A stretch of 64,000 nucleotides of DNA from Deinococcus hopiensis KR-140 (GTDB lineage Bacteria > Deinococcota > Deinococci > Deinococcales > Deinococcaceae), in contig CALPYF020000004.1 in the NCBI GenBank assembly GCA_943327755.2, forward strand, positions 142,835-206,834, in the 5' to 3' direction. Positions 39,415-48,751 of this stretch are shown in pieces. The translations under genes were made by a program, and so were the position numbers. Within the stretch, counting starts at the first letter, position 1; each line of letters starts with the position of its first letter. A model generated the notes under the pieces. It made no database searches. It saw only the letters and a program-made list of their open reading frames with translations, and was not told where the DNA came from.

Positions 39415-39434
39415 ATCTCGTTGAGGGAGGAAGC

Positions 39435-39731
39435 ATGATCCTGGAAATCGCCCTGTTGCAGATCCGCCCCGGACAGACGGCCGAGTTCGAGGCGGCATTC
39501 GCGCAGGCGCAGCACATCATCGCGGGGATGCGCGGATACTTCCGGCACGAGCTTCAACGCTGCCTGGAGGACGACCACCGTTACGCCCTGCTCGTCTGGT
39601 GGGCCGCGCTGGAGGATCACACTGTGGGTTTCCGGGGCAGCGCCGAGTACCAGAGCTGGCGCGCCCTGCTGCACCACTTCTACGACCCGTTCCCCACCGT
39701 GGAGCACTTCACGCGGGTGGCGCTGGGCTGA
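39435..39731 (+). CDS. antibiotic biosynthesis monooxygenase-like (ABM fold) protein
   Basis: 98 aa single ABM-fold domain: ILEIALLQIRPGQTAEFEAAF, GYFRHELQRCLEDDHRYALLVWW and FRGSAEYQSWR are typical. Such dimeric ferredoxin-like proteins range from monooxygenases to heme or quinol enzymes to unknowns, so no substrate is proposed. GGGAGG ribosome site before the ATG. Confidence 0.82.
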   Translation: MILEIALLQIRPGQTAEFEAAFAQAQHIIAGMRGYFRHELQRCLEDDHRYALLVWWAALEDHTVGFRGSAEYQSWRALLHHFYDPFPTVEHFTRVALG

Positions 39732-39736
39732 ACCTC

Positions 39737-39885
39737 ATACGGGATTCAAGTGATTCCAAATCATTCGGAGTCGCCTGGTGGCCCCCTCACCCTTCCGTCG
39801 CTTCGCTCCTCCCTCCCTCTCCCACCAGGGGAGAGGGGACAACGGAACGCGACGACGCTGGAAGCAAGTCAATTTAATCCCGTAT
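39737..39885. mobile_element. 149-bp MITE-like repeat with terminal inverted repeats
   Basis: Bounded by ATACGGGATT (39737-39746) and its exact inverse AATCCCGTAT (39876-39885); similarity of the ends continues imperfectly inward (CAAGTGATT against AAATTGACTT). Inside is a CCCTCTCCC/GGGAGAGGG hairpin flanked by a CT-rich segment, and a small TGATT/AATCA stem. No coding capacity. The right end touches the stop codon of the LuxR-type gene. No clear target-site duplication is visible. Confidence 0.6.
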
Positions 39886-40457
39886 CAGACTGTCACGAGG
39901 CCCAGCGCGATGCCGCGCGCGACCGCTCCGGCGCGGCTCTGGACGCCCAGCTTGGAGTACAGCGCCTGCACGTGGAATTTCACGGTGCTCTCGCTGACGC
40001 CCAGGTCCCGCGCGGCGCGTTTGTTGCTGAGGCCCTCGGCGAGCAGGGCCAGCACGTCGCGTTCGCGGGGCGTGAGGGTCACCTCGCCCGAGGGGAGCGG
40101 CTCCTCGTCGGGCGGGGCCAGCCATGCGGGCGGCAGCGTCACCAGTCCCGCCGCCGCGCCGTGCACCGCCGCGATCAGCTCGGCGGGCGTGGCGTCGGCG
40201 GGCAGGGACGCCCAGCCGTGCGGGCAGAGGTCGGGGAGCACCTCCACCCACGCGCGGGACCCCAGCGACACGACCGCCGCGCCGTCCAGGGGTGAGGGGT
40301 CGTCCAGCCAGCCGTCGTCCACGATCAGCACGTCCGGTTCGCTGCCTTCCTGGACTGACATGAGGCCCGCGCCGCCCAGGATCGCCGCCACGCCCGCCGC
40401 GAGCACCGCCGAACCCAGCGTGACGAGCACGGTGGGCCGGGCAGGCGCGGCGGTCAT
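39885..40457 (-). CDS. LuxR/NarL-type response-regulator-like protein
   Basis: 190 aa. C-terminal LuxR helix-turn-helix (LTPRERDVLALLAEGLSNKRAARDLG, then SESTVKFHVQALYSKLGVQSR) is intact. The N-terminal half is receiver-like (VLVTLGSAVLAAGVAAIL, DVLIVDDG, with LPADATPAELIAAV) but lacks the usual phosphoacceptor arrangement, so it may work without phosphorylation. ATG 40457 is preferred since TACGAT lies 5 nt upstream (minus strand). It lies 38 nt downstream of the protease gene. Confidence 0.8.
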   Translation of the reverse strand: MTAAPARPTVLVTLGSAVLAAGVAAILGGAGLMSVQEGSEPDVLIVDDGWLDDPSPLDGAAVVSLGSRAWVEVLPDLCPHGWASLPADATPAELIAAVHGAAAGLVTLPPAWLAPPDEEPLPSGEVTLTPRERDVLALLAEGLSNKRAARDLGVSESTVKFHVQALYSKLGVQSRAGAVARGIALGLVTV

Positions 40458-40495
40458 GCCTGATCGTACCGGGACGGGCGCGCGGGTCGTCACGG

Positions 40496-41554
40496 TCAGC
40501 GTTCACCCACCGTGACGCTCACGTCCTGTTCCTCGCCGCCGCGCAGGACGCGCAGGGTCACCGTCTCGCCCGCGCGGGTGCGGACACGCGACAGCAGCTC
40601 CGCCGGGTGCGTGAAGCCCTCGCCGTCCAGCGCCAGCAGCACGTCCCCCACCCGGAAGCCCGCCGCCTGACCGGGACTGCCCGCCTCGACCTGCACGACC
40701 GTCAGGCCCACCCGCCCGCCCGCGAACCGCTCGCGGAAGCGGCGCAGTTTCTCCAGTCGGGCCTCGTCCATCCCACCCCGCCCGGGGTGACCGTGCCCGC
40801 CGTGATCCGGCCCGCGTCCGGGACCGCGACGCCCGCCCCAGGGGCCACCCTCACCCCGGGGTCGGCCCGGGCCGAAGCGGCCGCCTCCGAACGTCCCACC
40901 CGCGAACGGTCCGGCAGGGAACGCCCCCTCGTCCTCCAGGCTGTCCGGCGTCGCAGCGGCCGGGAAGTGCACGGGCTGCGTCGCCAGCCCCAGGTACCCG
41001 CGCGGCACGCGGCCCTCGCGGGACAGCAGGTCGGCCACGCGCGCCGCCCGCGCGGCCGGGACGGCCAGCAGCTGCCCGCGCCGCACGCCCGCGTTCAGCA
41101 CGCCCACGAGTTCACCCTGCGCGTTCACGAGCGCGCCGCCACTCACGCCGGGGAACGGCTGGGCCCCGGCGTGCAGCCAGCCGTCCCGCACCCGGCCCGG
41201 ATTCAGGCCCAGGCTGGCCTGCACGCCCCCGGGCGGGCGGCCCACCGCGAGCAGGAGTTCACCCGCGCGCCCGGCCTCGCCGGCCATCAGTGCCGGGACG
41301 GTCAGGCCGTCCACGCGCAGGAGCGCCAGATCGCTGCCCGGATCGCGGCCCACGACCACGCCCGTCAGGGTCTGCCCGTCCGGGGTGACCACCGGCACCT
41401 CGTCGGCGTGCAGCAGGTGTGCGGGCGTCAGGACCAGCCCGTCGCCCACCACCGTGCCGCTCACCGGGCGCGCCGCGCGCACCGTCACCACACTCCGCGC
41501 GGCCTGCTCGACCGCGTCCGCCATTGCTGTTGAAAGATCAGAAAGATTCGTCAT
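40496..41554 (-). CDS. HtrA-like S1C protease with PDZ domain, no signal peptide
   Basis: 352 aa. Trypsin-like triad visible: His in VLTPAHLLHA, Asp in PGSDLALLRV, Ser in FPGVSGGALV. A Gly/Arg/His-rich linker of about 70 residues separates it from a C-terminal PDZ domain (VGLTVVQVEAGSPGQAAGFRVGDVLLALDGE). Unlike the HtrA at 48752 it has no signal peptide or anchor, implying a cytoplasmic protease or a missed start. ATG 41554 chosen. Paired with a downstream LuxR-type regulator. Confidence 0.82.
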   Translation of the reverse strand: MTNLSDLSTAMADAVEQAARSVVTVRAARPVSGTVVGDGLVLTPAHLLHADEVPVVTPDGQTLTGVVVGRDPGSDLALLRVDGLTVPALMAGEAGRAGELLLAVGRPPGGVQASLGLNPGRVRDGWLHAGAQPFPGVSGGALVNAQGELVGVLNAGVRRGQLLAVPAARAARVADLLSREGRVPRGYLGLATQPVHFPAAATPDSLEDEGAFPAGPFAGGTFGGGRFGPGRPRGEGGPWGGRRGPGRGPDHGGHGHPGRGGMDEARLEKLRRFRERFAGGRVGLTVVQVEAGSPGQAAGFRVGDVLLALDGEGFTHPAELLSRVRTRAGETVTLRVLRGGEEQDVSVTVGER

Positions 41555-41649
41555 GCCGTCATGGTGCGCCCCGCCGCCCGGAAACACGCCCCCCACCCGC
41601 ACAGGCCCGTGCCCCCACCGAACGGCCAGGGTCGCCGTATCCTGCCGGC

Positions 41650-42030
41650 ATGTCCCTGACGCTGACCGTCCTGCCCGGCGAGTACGCCGTCGCCCAGCTC
41701 CCCGCCGGCAGCGCCGTGCCGGACTGGGCCACGCGCGGCGACCTGTGGTGCGTCATGCACGCCCCGGATGAACTGAGCGTCGTGTGCCCCGCCGAGGGGG
41801 TCCCGGACGGCGTGCGCGTCCAGCGCGGCTGGCAGGCGCTGATGCTCACCGGGCCGTTCGAGTTCACCCTGACCGGCATCCTCGCCAGCGTCCTGAACCC
41901 CCTGCGGGACGCGGGCGTGGGCATCTTCGCGCTGTCCACCTTCAACACCGACTACGTCCTCGTCGCGGCCAGCGACCTTGACCGCAGCGTGGCGGCGTTG
42001 CGGGAGGCCGGGCACACCGTCCGGGAGTGA
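41650..42030 (+). CDS. ACT-domain (CASTOR-like) protein
   Basis: 126 aa. Two ACT-like repeats: the second, GPFEFTLTGILASVLNPLRDAGVGIFALSTFNTDYVLV, matches the CASTOR/ACT-type bacterial family thought to bind amino acids; the ligand is unknown. ATG 41650 is preceded by TATCCT (41638-41643) with a 6-nt gap (leaderless). Confidence 0.85.
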   Translation: MSLTLTVLPGEYAVAQLPAGSAVPDWATRGDLWCVMHAPDELSVVCPAEGVPDGVRVQRGWQALMLTGPFEFTLTGILASVLNPLRDAGVGIFALSTFNTDYVLVAASDLDRSVAALREAGHTVRE

Positions 42031-42034
42031 GCGG

Positions 42035-42553
42035 TCAGCGCGCCGTGGGGTCGGGTGCTGACCGTTCCCCGATCTCCCGTTCGTAGCGGACGACCGGCAC
42101 CACCTCGCCCATGTAGGATTCCGGGTCGGCGTGCCCGGCCTCCACGAAGCCCAGGCGGCGTATCAGCGCGTGCGACCGCGCGTTCGGGGCGTGCACCAGC
42201 GCCGTCAGCCGTGCCAGCCCCAGCCCCGCCGCGTGCGCGATCAGCGCCTCGCCCGCCCGGCGCGCTGCGCCCTGCCCCCACAGCGCCCGCTCCCCAATGA
42301 CAATCCCGAACTCCGCCGACGTGCCGTCCAGGCCCGCCAGATCCACGAACCCCACCAGCCGCCCGTCCAGTTCCACGCCCAGCCGCAGGAACGCCGGGTC
42401 GCCGCCCGCGATGATTGCCGCCCAGTGCCGCCGCACCACGCGCGGCGCGAGGCCCGGCGTCCAGTCCGCCGCGCGGCAGAACACCGGGTCCGCCGCCCAG
42501 CGCACCGCCGCCGCCTCATCCCCGGCGCGCAGGGGGCGCAGCGTGACGGTCAT
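42035..42553 (-). CDS. GNAT-family N-acetyltransferase (RimJ/RimL-like)
   Basis: 172 aa. TLRPLRAGDEAAAVRW N-terminal strand, GVELDGRLVGFVDL and the acetyl-CoA loop LWGQGAARRAGEALIAHA, then HAPNARSHALIRRLGFVEAG are typical RimJ/RimL-type. Target unknown. ATG overlaps the stop of the HXXEE gene by 4 nt, so they are coupled. Confidence 0.88.
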   Translation of the reverse strand: MTVTLRPLRAGDEAAAVRWAADPVFCRAADWTPGLAPRVVRRHWAAIIAGGDPAFLRLGVELDGRLVGFVDLAGLDGTSAEFGIVIGERALWGQGAARRAGEALIAHAAGLGLARLTALVHAPNARSHALIRRLGFVEAGHADPESYMGEVVPVVRYEREIGERSAPDPTAR

Positions 42554-43101
42554 GCGGCAGCCCTGTGGGCGCGGCGCCATTCGCGCAGCAGTGGGGGCAG
42601 CAGCGCGGCGTGCAGGAGCGCCGTGAATAGCCCCGGAAAGTACCAGCACGGCAGCCCCAGTGCGCCGCAGAACGCCGGGTGCGTGGCGGTGAACAACGCG
42701 TACAGCGGGTGCCCCACGGCGTTGACCAGCATCCCGGTCACGAACAGCCACAGCGTGTACGTCGCCCACGCCCCGCCGCGTGGCGCGAGCGGCAGGGCCA
42801 GCAGCCACAGGGCGTCCATCACGAGGTTGCCCGCCACGAACGGCGCGTCTACCCACGCGGCGAAGCGGGCCGGGTCGCCCGCCCAGGCCGCGCCCCACAG
42901 CGCGGGAAACAGGCGCTGGAAGCCCGTCAGGTACTCCTCGGTGAAGTGCAGGCACTGCGCGGCGAGCAGCAGCGTGAACCACAGGCCCAGGCGCGGCGTC
43001 CAGGCCGTTCGCGCACGTCCCCGGCGCAGCCAGACCAGGAACGTCGCCGCGAACGGCCCCACGAGAATCAGGATGGGTGGCCCCAGCTGCCGCAGCATCA
43101 C
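42550..43101 (-). CDS. HXXEE-domain membrane protein
   Basis: 183 aa, about five membrane helices. HFTEEY is the HxxEE motif that names the family, followed by a second conserved region around GNLVMDALW and AVGHPLYALF. Function unknown. In an overlapping pair with the acetyltransferase gene. Confidence 0.78.
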   Translation of the reverse strand: MMLRQLGPPILILVGPFAATFLVWLRRGRARTAWTPRLGLWFTLLLAAQCLHFTEEYLTGFQRLFPALWGAAWAGDPARFAAWVDAPFVAGNLVMDALWLLALPLAPRGGAWATYTLWLFVTGMLVNAVGHPLYALFTATHPAFCGALGLPCWYFPGLFTALLHAALLPPLLREWRRAHRAAA

Positions 43102-43175
43102 GGCGCTGATTCCGCCGTAGACGAGCAGAGGGACGGTCCACGACGCCTCAAGCCGCCTCAGACCAGCAGGCCGGG

Positions 43176-43793
43176 TCAGCAGGGCCGCTCACCGCCCGTC
43201 ACCCACACCTGCACCGCCCGGGCGTGCGTCTGGGACTGGAGGGTGCCTTCCAGGGCAGACAGCGGGGCGGCCCGCAGACGCAGCAGTCCCTCCATGAGGA
43301 CCCACGCCACCTCGGCTGGTGGGGCGGGCAGTCCCGGCCAGTGGGCCACCCGGCGGGTCAGGACGCGCAGCGCCGCCTCGGCCGGGCCGCGCAGACCCGG
43401 TTCCAGATCCGCGCAACCCCGCACCCGGTTAGGCAGCGCGCCCGTCCGGTGCAGGTACAGCGCGAACGCCGCGCGGGGCAGGGGACGGGTCCACGTCTCC
43501 CAGACGGCCGCCACGAACTCCGACAGGTCGTCGGGGATGTGCAGGCGGTCGCACGCGCCGATCACCACGCCAGGGCCGCACTCGGCGAGCACGGCGTCCA
43601 GCAGGCCCGCCCGGCTGCCGAACCGGGCGTACAGGGCCGCCGGGCTCAGGCCCGCCACCGCCGCGACGGCCCGCACGCTGCCGCGCGAGGCTCCACCCAG
43701 CGCGAACACCAGCCCCCCGGCCCGCAGCAGGGCCGAGTGGGCATCCAGACCCGCCGAGCGGGGCGGGCGACCGGGAGCGCGGAACGAGGTCAT
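43176..43793 (-). CDS. TetR-family transcriptional regulator
   Basis: 205 aa. N-terminal helix-turn-helix around residues 25-65 (SVRAVAAVAGLSPAALYARFGSRAGLLDAVL) and a helical ligand-binding domain. TACGCT lies 7 nt before the ATG (minus strand), so it has its own leaderless promoter although it lies 21 nt downstream of the flavin oxidoreductase gene on the same strand. It may regulate that gene. Confidence 0.83.
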   Translation of the reverse strand: MTSFRAPGRPPRSAGLDAHSALLRAGGLVFALGGASRGSVRAVAAVAGLSPAALYARFGSRAGLLDAVLAECGPGVVIGACDRLHIPDDLSEFVAAVWETWTRPLPRAAFALYLHRTGALPNRVRGCADLEPGLRGPAEAALRVLTRRVAHWPGLPAPPAEVAWVLMEGLLRLRAAPLSALEGTLQSQTHARAVQVWVTGGERPC

Positions 43794-43814
43794 GCGGCTC
43801 AGCGTACGCGGTGT

Positions 43815-44843
43815 TCAATTACCAGGAGTCAGGCTCGCGACGATCTGTGCCGCGCCGGTCGCCTGCGCCTGCCGGTAGCCGGTTCCGGCCCACAGGCTCA
43901 GCACGTCCGCCTGCCCGGCCTGCGCGCCTGCCGTGCGCAGGGGGCGGGTCAGGGCGTTCTGGTGCGGGAAGGGGAGGGGGTGGTGGACGGCGTCGGTGAA
44001 GGTGGTGTGTAAACCCCGCGCGGTGCGTCCCGAGTACGCGCGGGTCAGGACCGTGTCGCGCGTGCACTCCCGGAGCGCCTGCCGGTACGGTGCGGAGGTG
44101 CCCGCCTCGGCTGCCAGAAGGAACGCCGTGCCGCACTGCGCCAGCGTCGCCCCGGCCGCCAGCGCCGCGCGGACGTGCCCGGCAGTCATCAGGCCGCCCG
44201 CCGCGAGGACCGGGAGGGGCGTGGCCCGCGTGACCTCCCGCACGAGGGTCACGGTGCTTGCCAGCGCGCCCTCCTGCCAGCCGCCCCGGTGTCCCCCCGC
44301 CGCGCCGCCCTGCACGGTGATCGCGTCCACGCCGCTCTCGTGCAGGGCCAGGGCCTCCACGACGCTGGTGGCGGTGCCGACCGTCAGGATGCTCCGCGCC
44401 CGCAGCGCCGCCAGAGCGTCCGGTGGGACGGGGCCAAACGCGACGCTGAACACCTCGGGGCGTTCCTCCAGCACCACGTTCAGCTGCGCGCTGAAGTCCT
44501 CCTGCCCGCGCTCTGGCAGGGTGGGCGGCGGGAGGTTCAGCGCGTCGTGGAAGGGCCTGAGTTCTGCCGTGGCGACGGCCACCGCGTCTGGCGTGACGGC
44601 AGGCATGGGCTGCGGCGCGAACAGGTTCACGAGCAGCGGCCCGTCGGTCAGCGCGCGCACCTCGCGGATCGCGTCTCGCAGCGCCTGCGGGGTCAGGTAC
44701 GCGCCGCCCAGGCTGCCCAGCCCACCCGCGCGGGTCACGGCGGCGGCCAGCGCGGGGGTGCCCACGCCGCCCGCCATGGGGGCCAGCGCCACGGGCGCGC
44801 GCAGCTGCGCGAGCAATTCCGGCCAGGATCGCGGTCGGGTCAT
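43815..44843 (-). CDS. NAD(P)H-dependent flavin oxidoreductase / nitronate monooxygenase family
   Basis: 342 aa FMN barrel. VALAPMAGGVGTPALAAAV, QGGAAGGHRGGW (FMN phosphate and catalytic His site), and VLAAGGLMTAGHVRAALAAGATLAQCGTAFL match nitronate monooxygenases. Probably detoxifies nitronates or reduces quinones. Shorter than and only distantly similar to the protein at 23863. It is divergent from the HDAC-family gene with 23 bp between start codons. Confidence 0.87.
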   Translation of the reverse strand: MTRPRSWPELLAQLRAPVALAPMAGGVGTPALAAAVTRAGGLGSLGGAYLTPQALRDAIREVRALTDGPLLVNLFAPQPMPAVTPDAVAVATAELRPFHDALNLPPPTLPERGQEDFSAQLNVVLEERPEVFSVAFGPVPPDALAALRARSILTVGTATSVVEALALHESGVDAITVQGGAAGGHRGGWQEGALASTVTLVREVTRATPLPVLAAGGLMTAGHVRAALAAGATLAQCGTAFLLAAEAGTSAPYRQALRECTRDTVLTRAYSGRTARGLHTTFTDAVHHPLPFPHQNALTRPLRTAGAQAGQADVLSLWAGTGYRQAQATGAAQIVASLTPGN

Positions 44844-44850
44844 GCCGCCC

Positions 44851-44860
44851 AGCGTACGCT
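44851..44860. promoter_or_regulatory. palindromic AGCGTACGCT holding both divergent -10 elements
   Basis: TACGCT (44855-44860, plus) is 6 nt from the HDAC-like GTG at 44867; TACGCT on the minus strand (44851-44856) is 7 nt from the oxidoreductase ATG at 44843. The two -10 boxes overlap in one palindrome, so RNA polymerase can serve only one direction at a time. Confidence 0.6.
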
Positions 44861-44866
44861 GCGGAC

Positions 44867-45799
44867 GTGACGTTCCCGCACCCGTTCCGTGCGTTCACGG
44901 CGTTCCGCCGCGCGGCGTACCAGTCGCAGGCGGCGCCCAGACGGCAGTTCCTGCCGCGCGAGTGGATTCAGGCCCTGCTGGACGGCGCGCAGGCGCGGCT
45001 GCCGCTGCTGGACGCCCTCAGCCTCGACTGGCCGCACGCTGAGGCGGTGCATGATCCGGCGTTCCTGGCCCGATGGCGCGAGGGACAGGTCACCCGCGCC
45101 GAGGAACGCGCGCTGGGGTTCCCGTGGAGCCCGGCGGTGGTCGAGCGGGGCCTGGGGAGCAGCGGCGCGACCCTGGCCGCCACCCGCGACGCCCTGACAC
45201 TGGGTCTAGGCGTGAACCTGGGCGGCGGCACCCACCACGCGTACGCCGATCACGCCGAGGGCTTCTCGTTCCTGAACGACGTGGCGATCAGCGCCCGCTG
45301 GCTGCTGGACACCGGGCAGGCGCGGCGCATCCTGATCCTCGACCTGGACGTGCACCAGGGGAACGGTACCGCCGCGATCTTCGCGCAGGAACCGCGCGTG
45401 CTGACCGTCAGCCTGCACGCCGAACGCAACTACCCCTTCCGCAAGGAGGCCAGTGACCTGGACGTGCCGCTGCCCGACGGGACGGGCGACGCCGCGTACC
45501 TGCACGCGCTGGACTCGCAGGTCACGCCGCTCGTGACGGCGTTCCAGCCGGACTTCGCTTTCTACCTCGCGGGCGCGGACGTGCTGGCCGGCGATCAGCT
45601 GGGGCGGCTCGCGCTGACGCTAGAGGGCGTGCAGGCCCGTGACCGCCGCGTGTTCCGCTGGGCGGCCCGCACCCGCACGCCCCTCGTGACCGTCATGGCC
45701 GGCGGGTACCACCGCGACCCCACGCAACTCATCGCCGCGCGGCTGGGGACGCTGGACGCCGCGCTGGAGGCGTTCGCGCCTGCCCGTTCCCTCACCTGA
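44867..45799 (+). CDS. histone deacetylase-family (HDAC/AcuC-like) hydrolase
   Basis: 310 aa. Zn site and catalytic residues visible: GGGTHHAYADHAEGFSFLNDVA (His pair), LILDLDVHQGNGTA (D-V-H ligands), AGADVLAGDQLG (Asp ligand) and VMAGGYH (Tyr/Gly loop). Small class-IV-like bacterial members deacetylate proteins or small amides; no substrate can be assigned and no acs/acu genes are present. GTG start is leaderless. Its end overlaps the convergent TAXI gene by 8 nt. Confidence 0.9.
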   Translation: MTFPHPFRAFTAFRRAAYQSQAAPRRQFLPREWIQALLDGAQARLPLLDALSLDWPHAEAVHDPAFLARWREGQVTRAEERALGFPWSPAVVERGLGSSGATLAATRDALTLGLGVNLGGGTHHAYADHAEGFSFLNDVAISARWLLDTGQARRILILDLDVHQGNGTAAIFAQEPRVLTVSLHAERNYPFRKEASDLDVPLPDGTGDAAYLHALDSQVTPLVTAFQPDFAFYLAGADVLAGDQLGRLALTLEGVQARDRRVFRWAARTRTPLVTVMAGGYHRDPTQLIAARLGTLDAALEAFAPARSLT

Positions 45800-46688
45800 A
45801 CCAGGGCCACCCGGCTTCCTTGAAGGTCACGTCGTTCCACTTCGGGTGGTACCCCTCGGTCTCCTGCAGGGTCAGAAGTTTCGACAGGGCGCACTTCTGG
45901 TACGCCAGCAGCGCCTCGCGCTTCTCGGGCGTCTTGAAGTCCCGCGTGACCAGCACGCGCTGCACCGCGAAGGTCGGTACGTTCGACCCGAGTGCCGGGT
46001 AGCGCAGCGTGGCGGCCCGGTAGAACCCGTTCACCTTCGCGGCCGTGAGGTCCACCGGGATCAGCGTGAACTGCGCCGGGTTCAGGGCCTTCACCCAGTC
46101 GGCGGGCTGCCCGACCACGGCCAGCACGGCGTCCACCTTCCCGGCGGCCAGGGCGGTCATGGCGTCCTCGCGCCCCCGGAACTCCTGAACCGTGGTGTTC
46201 ACGCCTCCGCGCGCGGCCAGTACCTTCGCCGTGATCACGCTGCCACCCCACGCGCCCAGCCTCTTCCCGCCCAGTTCCGTGAACCTGCGCACGCCGCTCA
46301 CGGTTTCCTTGCCCAGCAGGGACTTCTTCACCACGGCGGGCCGCGCGATCAGATGGATCTCGTCGAAGTTCAGCGGCAGCAGCTGCCGCAGGTTCTGCAC
46401 GCGGGCGTCCTGATCGATCTGCTCGCGGGCCTTCAGGACGTCCAGCTGCACGAACGCCAGCGACACCTGATTGTTCAGCAGCAATTCCAGGTTCTCGACG
46501 CTGCCGCTCGTCTGCCGCTGACGCAGGAACGACGCGTCCGTGCACACGCGCCCCAGGTCGCGGAACATGTCGGCGGCGGTGCTGCCCTGCGGGCTGGTCG
46601 CCACGATCAGTGTGAGGGGGGCCGCCAGGGCGCAGGTGCCCAGCAGCAGGGCGATCAGCGAGACGGAGGTGCGGGTCAGGGCAGTCAT
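45792..46688 (-). CDS. TAXI-family TRAP transporter solute-binding protein
   Basis: 298 aa with a signal peptide (residues 1-22, cleavage after ALA). SPQGSTAADMFRDLG, QTSGSVENLELLLNNQVSLAFVQLDVL and AGKVDAVLAVVGQPADWV are typical of TAXI periplasmic binding proteins, which deliver substrates to TRAP membrane permeases. No TRAP membrane subunits are adjacent, so it may be an orphan receptor or work with a distant permease. Confidence 0.82.
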   Translation of the reverse strand: MTALTRTSVSLIALLLGTCALAAPLTLIVATSPQGSTAADMFRDLGRVCTDASFLRQRQTSGSVENLELLLNNQVSLAFVQLDVLKAREQIDQDARVQNLRQLLPLNFDEIHLIARPAVVKKSLLGKETVSGVRRFTELGGKRLGAWGGSVITAKVLAARGGVNTTVQEFRGREDAMTALAAGKVDAVLAVVGQPADWVKALNPAQFTLIPVDLTAAKVNGFYRAATLRYPALGSNVPTFAVQRVLVTRDFKTPEKREALLAYQKCALSKLLTLQETEGYHPKWNDVTFKEAGWPWFR

Positions 46689-46874
46689 GAAGTCTCCTCG
46701 GGTGTGGGGGAAGGGCCGGGGTACCTGCCCCCAGTGCAGCAGGCGCGGGTCAGCCGACCGTCAGCGGGCCGCCACCGGATCCCCGGCGACTGTCAGGGGG
46801 GTGTCGCGCCCGCCGCGTCCGGGTACTGCAGCGCACGGGTGACGCCACGCCCCGCGGGCCGCTATCATGGGGCC

Positions 46875-46901
46875 ATGACCGGTCTCCTCACGCCCCCCTA
46901 G
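46875..46901 (+). CDS. 8-residue leaderless micro-ORF upstream of prfC, ends Pro-Pro-stop
   Basis: ATG 46875 lies 6 nt after TATCAT (46863-46868), the leaderless spacing used in this genome. It reads MTGLLTPP then TAG. The prfC start is 78 nt downstream with its own AGGAG site. Ribosomes terminate slowly after Pro-Pro, so this could be a device that senses termination capacity for release factor 3. Too short for coding statistics; the call depends on the -10/start spacing. GGTCTC (46881-46886) can pair with GAGACC (46910-46915) around the stop. Confidence 0.45.
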   Translation: MTGLLTPP

Positions 46902-46978
46902 CGCGAGTCGAGACCCGCGTTGATTCCCACCTTCACGCATGTCCGGGCCGCGACCGTTCCAGGCCCGCAGGAGTTCCC

Positions 46979-48577
<1,599 letters not shown>

Positions 48578-48751
48578 CCGGCCGCGCCGTACTGAATGGG
48601 GGAGGCTACACCGTCTGGAGCTGTGGTCTCCCCGTCCCGATGCCACCGGAGCGGACGCGAGGCGCGAGCGGACGGAGAGCGGCTTCCGGGCATCAACCCG
48701 GGTTCGGCTCGTTTTAACCGACGTGTAACCCGCCCGCTCCAGACTGCGCGC

